A stretch of 17,223 nucleotides of DNA from an uncultured Lachnospiraceae bacterium. GTDB taxonomy: Bacteria > Bacillota > Clostridia > Lachnospirales > Lachnospiraceae. The stretch is taken from the NCBI GenBank assembly GCA_910585075.1, contig CAJUED010000070.1, positions 1 through 17,223 of the forward strand. The letters are read 5' to 3'. The notes under the pieces were generated by a model. It had not been told where the DNA came from and made no database searches. It saw only the letters and a program-made list of their open reading frames with translations. Shown one piece after another: positions 1-5,116 of this stretch; position 1 is the stretch's first letter; every line of letters begins with the position of its first letter. The translations under genes were made by a program, and so were the position numbers.

Positions 1-65
1 AAATGGGGAGAAGCGTATTCTGCTTATTTATTAGCAGATAAGGCTGTGCAAAGAAGGAGAAATTT

Positions 66-248
66 ATGGCAAAAAAGACAGATAAGAAAAAATATGTCAG
101 ATACCAAGAAGGCTCTGAAATATACAGCATGAGTGTAAGGAAATTTCAGGATTTGGCAAAAGACGCCGGGGCAATCTATAAGGTTGGTAAAATGGCATTG
201 GTAAATTGTGAGATATTTGATAGGTATTTGGAAACATTCAGATTATAA
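66..248 (+). CDS. Small excisionase-like DNA-binding protein of an integrative element
   Basis: A 60-residue basic protein whose body (residues 19-59) reads as a small winged-helix/MerR-like fold: a short helix with SMSVRKFQDLAKDAG, then a KVGKMALVN strand pair, then FDRYLETF. This resembles the small DUF6462/excisionase-like proteins that precede the integrase in Tn916/Tn1549-type elements. Such proteins bend DNA at the element ends and bias the integrase toward excision. The start at 66 is supported by AAGGAG (54-59) six bases upstream. It precedes a ribbon-helix-helix gene and the integrase on the same strand, but that downstream pair has its own promoter. The family label comes from recalled similarity, so excisionase activity is inferred. 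A plain transcriptional regulator is the alternative. Confidence 0.72.
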   Translation: MAKKTDKKKYVRYQEGSEIYSMSVRKFQDLAKDAGAIYKVGKMALVNCEIFDRYLETFRL

Positions 249-272
249 AAAATATGGAAGCGGATTTCGTTG

Positions 273-308
273 AACAAAAAGTTCTTGACAAATTGTTAAA
301 CAAAAAGT
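273..308 (+). repeat. Direct repeats AACAAAAAGT flanking the -35 box; candidate operator
   Basis: The 10-mer AACAAAAAGT occurs at 273-282 and again at 299-308, 26 bp apart. The first copy ends two bases before the -35 hexamer and the second runs through the spacer into the -10. A perfect inverted repeat, TTGTT-A-AACAA, lies between them at 293-303. Ribbon-helix-helix repressors commonly autoregulate through short repeats of this kind, so these are candidate binding sites for the protein encoded at 344. The binding itself is inference. Confidence 0.45.
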
Positions 309-313
309 ATAGT
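285..313 (+). promoter_or_regulatory. Sigma-A type promoter for the RHH regulator and integrase
   Basis: A perfect -35 TTGACA (285-290), a 17-bp spacer and -10 TATAGT (308-313). It lies 30 bp before the ribbon-helix-helix start codon and is the only strong promoter seen in the integration module, so it probably drives both the regulator and the integrase. Confidence 0.8.
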
Positions 314-343
314 GTTATTAGGCGATAGATGAGAGGTGAGTAT

Positions 344-511
344 ATGGCGAAAATGGGGCGTCCCAAAAAGGACGAAACAAAGAATAATTCCATAGGTATT
401 CGGTTATCGGATGAATGTTATGCCCGTTTAATCCAATATGCCACTGAACATGGTCTGACTATAACACAAGTGGTGCAAATGGCTTTAGAAAAGCTATTAC
501 AGGAAGCCTAG
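344..511 (+). CDS. Ribbon-helix-helix (CopG/Arc-type) DNA-binding protein
   Basis: A 55-residue protein with a basic N-terminal lead (MAKMGRPKKDETKNNS), a short strand IGIRLSDE, and two helices (ECYARLIQYATEHG and ITQVVQMALEKLL). This is the ribbon-helix-helix plan: the strand pairs in a dimer and inserts into the major groove. An in-frame ATG exists at 329, but 344 is preferred because GAGGTGAG (333-340) is then correctly spaced. The GRPKKDE lead is common in small regulators of mobile elements. The gene sits 45 bp before the integrase, so it probably controls integrase expression or its own promoter. The fold call is firm; the target is inferred. Confidence 0.8.
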   Translation: MAKMGRPKKDETKNNSIGIRLSDECYARLIQYATEHGLTITQVVQMALEKLLQEA

Positions 512-556
512 CACAGATACGAAATCTCTTTCCTTTTTAATCAGAAAGGAGAGCAG

Positions 557-1795
557 ATGGCAAAAGCAAGGAAAGATAATAAAGGCAGAGCTTTACGGAA
601 GGGGGAAAGCCAGCGCTCACAGGACAACAGGTATATCTACACATATACTGATCCATTGGGAAAACGTGGTTATGTATATGCAACTACCTTGCAGGAACTT
701 AGAGAGAAAGAAGCTAAGCTAATCCGGGATCAGTTAGACGGACTGGATTTATATGTGGCAGGTAAAGCAGATTTGGATTTTGTGGTAGACCGCTATATGG
801 CTACTAAGAATAATTTAGCTACTTCTACTTATGCTAATTATCGCTACACGTATGACCACTTTTGTAAAGATGGCTTTGGAAAGCGGAAAGTAGCAGAAAT
901 AAAGTATTCGGATGTGCTTCATTTTTATCTCGGTTTGATAGAGAAGGGAATAAAAGTCAAAACGGTTGAATCACTGCATTGTGTGTTACACCCAGCGTTT
1001 GATTTAGCTGTGCGTGATGAAATTATACGCAAAAATCCGAGTGACGGAGTAATCTCTGAAATTAAGAAAAGGCAGGGGAGAAAGCAGAAGGTACAACGGG
1101 CGTTGACGGTGGAACAGCAAACAGAATTGCTTAACTATGTGACAGACCACCCATTGTATGACATTTGGAGACCGCTGTTCACAGTGCTTCTTGGAACAGG
1201 GTGCAGGATTGGAGAAATTTGTGGTCTAAGGTGGCAGGATGTTGATATGGAAAACCGTATCATTGACATTAACCACAGCATGACTTATTTTCGAAGAGGA
1301 AAGCAAGCTCCATACACGTTTGAGTTTAAATTTGAACCACCCAAAACAAAAGCCGGGATAAGGAAAATTCCAATGCTTGATGATGTGTATGCGGTCTTAA
1401 AAGAAATGTATGACTATCAGAAAGAAAATGGAGTTAGTCCGCTGGTGGTAGATGGAGCTACTGGATTTATATTTATTAACAAATTAGGCAATCTGTATAA
1501 GCATAATGCCATTGACCATTCTATCAGGCGGATTGTGAATACTCACAATGCGGAAGAAGAAGTTAAGGCAAAGAAAGAACACAGAGAACCGATTATGCTA
1601 CCGTTTTTCTCGTGCCATACATTCCGGCATACCTTTTGTACCAGATTTTGTGAGAACGAAACCAACGTAAAGGTCATTCAGGCAGTAATGGGACACGCAG
1701 ATATCAATACAACAATGGATATCTACGCAGAAGTAACAGAAACAAAAAAGAGAGAAGCAATGGAAAATCTATCAAAAAACATGAAGATTTTCTAG
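557..1795 (+). CDS. int: Tyrosine recombinase / integrase, Tn916-type
   Basis: A 412-residue site-specific recombinase, close to the 405 residues of Tn916 Int. Residues 1-60 form an arm-binding N-terminal domain (aromatic YIYTYTDPLGKRGYVYA strands). Residues 70-155 form the core-binding SAM-like domain, with TYANYRYTYDHF. The catalytic domain follows from about 180. The active-site set is complete: R217 in GTGCRIGE, K265 in KTKAGIRK, H354-x-x-R357 in CHTFRHTF, H380 in MGHAD, and nucleophile Y390 in MDIYAEV. It should catalyse excision and integration of the element through a circular intermediate. ATG 557 follows AAAGGAGAG (545-553). Nothing suggests inactivation. It is the last gene of the element; short direct repeats and a terminator follow. 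Confidence 0.95.
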   Translation: MAKARKDNKGRALRKGESQRSQDNRYIYTYTDPLGKRGYVYATTLQELREKEAKLIRDQLDGLDLYVAGKADLDFVVDRYMATKNNLATSTYANYRYTYDHFCKDGFGKRKVAEIKYSDVLHFYLGLIEKGIKVKTVESLHCVLHPAFDLAVRDEIIRKNPSDGVISEIKKRQGRKQKVQRALTVEQQTELLNYVTDHPLYDIWRPLFTVLLGTGCRIGEICGLRWQDVDMENRIIDINHSMTYFRRGKQAPYTFEFKFEPPKTKAGIRKIPMLDDVYAVLKEMYDYQKENGVSPLVVDGATGFIFINKLGNLYKHNAIDHSIRRIVNTHNAEEEVKAKKEHREPIMLPFFSCHTFRHTFCTRFCENETNVKVIQAVMGHADINTTMDIYAEVTETKKREAMENLSKNMKIF

Positions 1796-1825
1796 GAAAG
1801 AGTCCAAGAAAGAGGATTCACATAC

Positions 1826-1863
1826 TTTGCAACAAAAAAGCAGTTTTGCAACAGATTTGCAAC
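1826..1863 (+). repeat. Three TTTGCAAC direct repeats after the integrase
   Basis: TTTGCAAC occurs at 1826-1833, 1845-1852 and 1856-1863, that is 19 and 11 bp apart, close to whole helical turns. Tn916-family integrases use their N-terminal domain to bind short direct repeats near each element end. Position immediately after int and phasing fit that role, but binding is inferred. Confidence 0.55.
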
Positions 1864-1876
1864 GATTTTGGGTTTG

Positions 1877-1958
1877 ATAGTGCATTATGGTACTATATAG
1901 TGCATTGTCGAAAATGCCCTTAACAGGCTGGAATGTGTGATAATGCCGGATAGTGCAT
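1877..1958 (+). repeat. Three ATAGTGCAT direct repeats near the element end
   Basis: ATAGTGCAT occurs at 1877-1885, 1897-1905 and 1950-1958; the first two share a further T and are exactly 20 bp apart. This second repeat family lies just outboard of the TTTGCAAC set. Two distinct site families, one for integrase and one for excisionase or as accessory sites, would be a standard arrangement for a recombinase attachment end. No target-duplication or core junction could be recognised, so attR is probably between here and about 2050 but is not pinned. Confidence 0.5.
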
Positions 1959-2046
1959 GAAAACGGAAACACATTCTGGACGTGCTGCTACGATTATTGA
2001 GTAAATAGAATTCTGACGAATTCATTAGTAAAGAGCCAGATTTTAT

Positions 2047-2078
2047 GGGGCTTTCCGAGAAATCGGGAAGCCCTTTTT
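2047..2078 (+). terminator. Intrinsic terminator downstream of the integrase
   Basis: GGGCTTTCC (2048-2056) pairs with GGGAAGCCC (2065-2073) with one G-T wobble across an 8-base loop, followed by TTTTT (2074-2078). It would stop transcription from the integrase operon, or shield the element from chromosomal transcription. Confidence 0.8.
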
Positions 2079-2084
2079 GAGTTT

Positions 2085-2260
2085 ACGCTCCGCGAGCGCG
2101 CTCTAACTGGTGAAAGTCGTGTGCCCTGCACGCTGTCAACAGCTTGCCAGTGAAAGTCTGGTCGAAGTAATCGACAGTAAGCTCCATAGCAAGCATTCGG
2201 TGCTCTGGGATGACCGATTGTGTTGAAAAGCAGTGTATGCCTATATATGGCGCTAATACT
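2085..2260 (+). other. Possible 5' fragment of a group II intron (structured RNA remnant)
   Basis: This ORF-free stretch resembles the 5' domain of bacterial group II introns. It has a GCGCGCTC lead, then AACTGGTGAAAGTC (2106-2119), a GTGCCCTGCACGC hairpin-like block, CAACAGCTTGCCAG, and a GTCGAAGTAATCGACAGTAAGC block (from 2161). The resemblance is from memory of such introns, not alignment. No reverse transcriptase and no domain V is seen nearby, so at most it is a truncated remnant. In the rest of the gap, 2261-2509, I see nothing but AT-rich sequence. Confidence 0.38.
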
Positions 2261-2509
2261 ATGTAAAAAAGTTGATAAGGAGAATTGTGTTCTTGGTGCC
2301 CAAACGGTGTCGAGAAATCAGGAAGCTGTTTTTACTTATTTCGATTTATTTATTCAACAGGTTTTCAGTCTGATATAATTTTTCAAACACAAATATATAT
2401 AGTTGTGGTCGAATTATCATTTGATATGATAGAATTAAATTGTAACATTGAAGATATTATAAAAGTATAGAGTACAAATGAAGATTAGAAATGTAAGAAG
2501 GTGAAATAT

Positions 2510-3406
2510 ATGCAGTTACCTACCTATTCTGACACTCTGGAAGTTCAACATTTAAGCCGAATATTTGACAATACAGGCGAATGCTACAAATTCTTTTGGT
2601 TTCAGGCAATTGTTTCAAAAGTGTTGGAAGGCAAAGACTGCGTAACTTATGAAGAATTAGTTGATGAAATGATTGCAGATGCGTGGTATATGGTAATCGA
2701 GTATCACTTGAATCTGGGACCGAGAGATACGTTAGAAAATTTAGTGCTTTATCTACAGCAGATATCTCAATTAAAATCTTCGGAAAAGAAAATATCAACT
2801 TATGATAAAAATGCGGAAGAATTTTGCTGTGTAACAAAAGATGCTGATATGAATTTCTGCAGAGACAAGTTTTTACATCTTTTAGAGTGGAAAAATAATA
2901 TTGGTATAAAAGAAAGTGATAGATTTAAAACTCATATTTTGGATGCGGGGTGTGGCAGTGGACGGGATACAAAAGCCTTCTTAGATGCCGGATATTAAGT
3001 GACGGCATTGGATGCTTCAAAGAAAATATGTGAGGAAGCCGAGAAGCTAATAAGACAGGAAGTCTTATGCATGCGTTTTGAAAAATTGCGGTTCCAGCAA
3101 GAATTTGATGGAATATGGGCATGTGCGTCCCTTCTTCATGTTCCCTATGCGGAAATAGATGGGGTGCTGAAACGGTTTTGGAATGCCTTGAAGGATGAAG
3201 GGATTCTCTATGCTTCTTTTAAATAAGGAAATGGCATGAGGATGGATAAGGGCAGAGTGTTTTATGATTATGAAGAAAATACATTAAAAAAACTTATGAT
3301 AAATAATTGCTTTTTGATAGAGGACATTTTTGTGACACAGGATGTCCGTAAGAACAGGGAAAGTGAGCAGTGGATTAATGTGTTGGCAAAGAACGGATCA
3401 CTTTAA
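2510..3406 (+). pseudogene. HNH-associated N-terminal domain joined to a SAM methyltransferase, with two in-frame TAA stops
   Basis: One frame runs from ATG 2510 (AGAAGG ahead of it) to TAA 3404-3406, 298 codons, interrupted only by TAA at 2996-2998 and 3224-3226. Residues 1-95 resemble the N-terminal region of clostridial HNH endonuclease-type proteins (HLSRIFDNTGECYKFFWF, EMIADAWYMV). No HNH motif follows. From about residue 100 (STYDKNAEEF) a complete class I methyltransferase begins: LDAGCGSGRDT is motif I, then VTALDAS, FDGIWACASLLHV, ILYASFK and a C-terminal QWINVLAK. Each stop lies inside a conserved block (AGY-stop-VTALD; ASFK-stop-GNG), where one base change from a sense codon such as AAA or TAT would suffice. 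The domain junction may be a deletion fusion. Most likely a dead gene; the methyl acceptor is unknown. Confidence 0.75.
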
Positions 3407-3670
3407 ATTTTAGAGAAGTGATTGATTATATAAATCCTATATATGACGAATTACATAAATCAGTGATGCGAAGTCAAATGATGCAAAAAGTATATCTGAA
3501 AATAGTGAAAGTATTGCTGATTATTTAGTAACGCAAGAAGAAAGATTTTTTAACGCATTGATATTCGCCGTATAGAATGGGCAGCTATAATTACCTATTA
3601 TGAATGCAACAAGGAATGTGGCTACTTGTTAAAGATAAAGAGGTCAAAGGGCGTAATGAAAAAATCATAA
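3403..3670 (+). pseudogene. Frameshifted remnant of an unrecognised gene
   Basis: Three successive frames give protein-like sequence: about 3403-3473 (LNFREVIDYINPIYDELHKS), about 3474-3559 (NDAKSISENSESIADYLVTQ, then EERFFNAL), and 3560-3670 (DIRRIEWAAIITYYE, then NKECGYLLKIKRSKG, ending at TAA 3668-3670). Joined, they read as one amphipathic helical protein broken by two small indels, near 3470 and 3560. I do not recognise the family. It starts at the end of the broken methyltransferase, so both probably decayed together. Confidence 0.5.
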
Positions 3671-3733
3671 AAGGTCGCAGAAAGTAAACGAATATATTAG
3701 GCATAGAATTTTTTGTTGAAGGGTGATAGATAT

Positions 3734-4162
3734 ATGGGTGAGAATATATGTGAAAGAATCAGACTTGTTGATAATGTTTTACAACCGGAGGACTTTATTA
3801 GGTTGCGAATAGAAGCAGGATTTGTTGAGATACCGGTGGAGCATGCCAGAAAAGCTTTGCAGAACGGGTTAATCAATGTTTCAGCAATATATAATGGGGA
3901 ACTTGTAGGGATGGGCAGACTTGTAGGAGATGGTGCTATGTATTGGTATCTTCAAGAAATAATAATTTTGCCGCCATTTCAGCGAAAAGGTATTGGAACA
4001 ATGATTGTTAATCACTTAGTTGATTATGCAAAAGCAAATTCTATCACCGGAAAATTTACAACAATCGGGGGTGTTTCAGCCAAAGGAAAGGAACTATTTT
4101 ACGAAAAAATGGGGTTTGAGGTTATCTCAAATGGGATTAAAAAGATGATAGAAATTGAATAG
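3734..4162 (+). CDS. GNAT-family N-acetyltransferase
   Basis: A 142-residue GNAT protein, a normal single-domain length. Strand ISAIYNGELVGMGRLVGDGAMYWYL is followed by the core EIIILPPFQRKGIGTMIVNHL. Its R-K-G-I-G stretch is the Q/R-x-x-G-x-G/A loop that binds acetyl-CoA pyrophosphate. The C-terminal GKELFYEKMGFEV is the usual final helix and strand. It should transfer an acetyl group from acetyl-CoA to an unknown amine. ATG 3734 is preferred over upstream TTG 3713 because GAAGGGTG (3719-3726) is then well spaced, and this same ribosome-binding region is conserved in the duplicate at 4945. The flanking genes are broken, so its survival may reflect recent acquisition or selection. Substrate unknown. 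Confidence 0.88.
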   Translation: MGENICERIRLVDNVLQPEDFIRLRIEAGFVEIPVEHARKALQNGLINVSAIYNGELVGMGRLVGDGAMYWYLQEIIILPPFQRKGIGTMIVNHLVDYAKANSITGKFTTIGGVSAKGKELFYEKMGFEVISNGIKKMIEIE

Positions 4163-4178
4163 CTTATTAAGGTCATTG

Positions 4179-4355
4179 GGTGCTGCATTTGTCGTAGTAC
4201 CGGGGGAGGCGCAGAATTTATCGCATGCTATAGAAATCTCCCGGTACAGCTATATTGACGGGGAGAAGAAAAATGGGGGCAGCATGGTTTGCAATGCAAT
4301 CATTGAAAGTGCTGAAAGATGATGAGGTGGTAAGATTGTCGCAATCAGCATTTAA
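4179..4355 (+). pseudogene. Short remnant of an unrecognised coding sequence
   Basis: One frame from 4179 reads GAAFVVVPGEAQNLSHAIEI, then SRYSYIDGEKKNGGSMVCNA, then IIESAER, hits TGATGA at 4320-4325, and continues GGKIVAISI to TAA at 4353. The composition is protein-like rather than random, but there is no start codon or ribosome binding site. An overlapping frame offers a 29-residue ORF from ATG 4273, which I consider less likely to be real. Family not recognised. Confidence 0.35.
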
Positions 4356-4391
4356 GCTTTAAATAGAAGCATTTGTGGAGAGAATATAGAA

Positions 4392-4889
4392 ATGAATAAA
4401 ATAATATTTTTGGATATAGACGGCGTGTTGAATTCTAATTTTTGGAATGACTCTCATCAGAGGGAACTTAGTGATGGAACTTTAATTGATAAAGATAAAG
4501 TTATATTATTAGGGGAACTTGTTAAGAATACAGGTGCAAAAATTGTGTTGCATTCAGGATGGCGTTTTTGGTTTGATGATAACATGAAACCACTGAGAAC
4601 TGAATCTGCAAAATTGGCGGAAATGTTTCAGGAATGTGGTATGAAGATATTTGGTGTAACTCCGGACTTTGCAACAGAAGATATAAAAAGGACGAAAAAA
4701 TTTAGTCTGGTAAAGGCGAATGAAATTTTGAGTTGGCTTGCATTACATGGGGGAGTAGAAAAATGGATTGTAATTGATGATTTAGACTTACATAATGAAC
4801 TGATTCTCCAACATCAAATTAAAACCAATCAGACAGTGGGTTTAACAAGGCAGGATATTGAAAAAGCAGAGAAAAAGTTACTGGCGTAA
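4392..4889 (+). CDS. HAD-fold phosphatase-like protein (HAD domain of the RNA-repair 'Swiss army knife' type)
   Basis: A 165-residue protein with the HAD signature. Motif I is FLDIDGVLNS, with nucleophile D8 and acid D10. Motif II is S55 in LHSGWR, a probable motif III lysine lies in TKKFSLVKANEIL, and motif IV is the D129-D130 pair in WIVIDDLD. The compact layout and HSGWR block match the small HAD domains (HAD_SAK-like) found alone or within RNA-repair proteins. The catalytic residues look complete, so phosphohydrolase activity is plausible, but the substrate is unknown. ATG 4392 follows GGAG (4377-4380) at 11 bases, a slightly long spacing. It is an apparently intact gene between remnants and may belong to an accessory or defence-like island. 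The fold call is firm, the role open. Confidence 0.85.
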   Translation: MNKIIFLDIDGVLNSNFWNDSHQRELSDGTLIDKDKVILLGELVKNTGAKIVLHSGWRFWFDDNMKPLRTESAKLAEMFQECGMKIFGVTPDFATEDIKRTKKFSLVKANEILSWLALHGGVEKWIVIDDLDLHNELILQHQIKTNQTVGLTRQDIEKAEKKLLA

Positions 4890-4944
4890 AATTATAATTT
4901 TTTAAGCACAAATATATTGAACAGCGTTATTGGTTTCCGTTATA

Positions 4945-5036
4945 GCATAGAATTTTATGCTGAAGGGTGGTATATGGGTAAGAATATTTGTGAAAAAATC
5001 AGACTGGTTGATAATGTTTTAGGGAGTGTAAAATAA
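4945..5036 (+). pseudogene. Truncated duplicate of the 5' end of the GNAT gene
   Basis: Bases 4945-5021 repeat 3701-3781, covering the leader, ribosome binding site and first 16 codons of the GNAT gene: GCATAGAATTTT, TGAAGGGTG and then ATG at 4974. The encoded start MGKNICEKIRLVDNVL matches MGENICERIRLVDNVL at 3734, then diverges to GSVK and TAA (5034-5036). The copies differ at scattered bases and by a small indel in the leader, so the duplication is not recent. The remainder of the second acetyltransferase has been lost. Confidence 0.8.
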
Positions 5037-5053
5037 TTTGTGTCTTTGAAAAA

Positions 5054-5089
5054 AATGTCGCAATAAATGTCGGCATAAATGTCGTAACA
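5054..5089 (+). repeat. Three tandem 12-bp repeats (AATGTCG core) in the leader of the 597-residue gene
   Basis: Units AATGTCGCAATA (5054-5065), AATGTCGGCATA (5066-5077) and AATGTCGTAACA (5078-5089) follow one another without a gap. In one frame they read as three minimal ORFs: ATG TCG CAA TAA, ATG TCG GCA TAA, ATG TCG TAA. Each stop abuts the next start. They lie 28 bp before the start codon at 5117. They could be protein-binding sites or a translated leader; both are inference. Confidence 0.6.
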
Positions 5090-5116
5090 AATTTACGAAA
5101 GGGAAAACAGATAGAT

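Noticed and set aside
1772..1972. 66-residue minus-strand ORF over the integrase end
   Set aside because: It overlaps the int 3' end and both direct-repeat families, and its translation is cysteine/histidine-rich noise.
2008..2023. GAATTC-TGAC-GAATTC as an element end or core site
   Set aside because: It is only two identical palindromic hexamers 4 bp apart; there is no partner end in the window to compare with.
2285..2470. 61-residue plus-strand ORF
   Set aside because: No ribosome binding site, cysteine/isoleucine-rich low-complexity translation typical of AT-rich noncoding DNA, and no recognisable motif.
2996..3226. Genetic-code change reading TAA as an amino acid
   Set aside because: Other intact genes here end at TAA codons (for example the HAD-fold gene and both nucleotidyltransferase-fold genes), so a reassigned TAA is not credible; local mutation is simpler.
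4273..4362. 29-residue ORF starting MGAAWFAMQ
   Set aside because: It overlaps a longer protein-like remnant in another frame and lacks a convincing ribosome binding site.
4889..4905. AAAATTATAATTTT palindrome after the HAD gene as a terminator
   Set aside because: The stem is entirely A-T, so too weak to be called a terminator.
5054..5089. CRISPR or larger tandem array
   Set aside because: Only three directly adjoining 12-bp units with no spacers and no cas genes.
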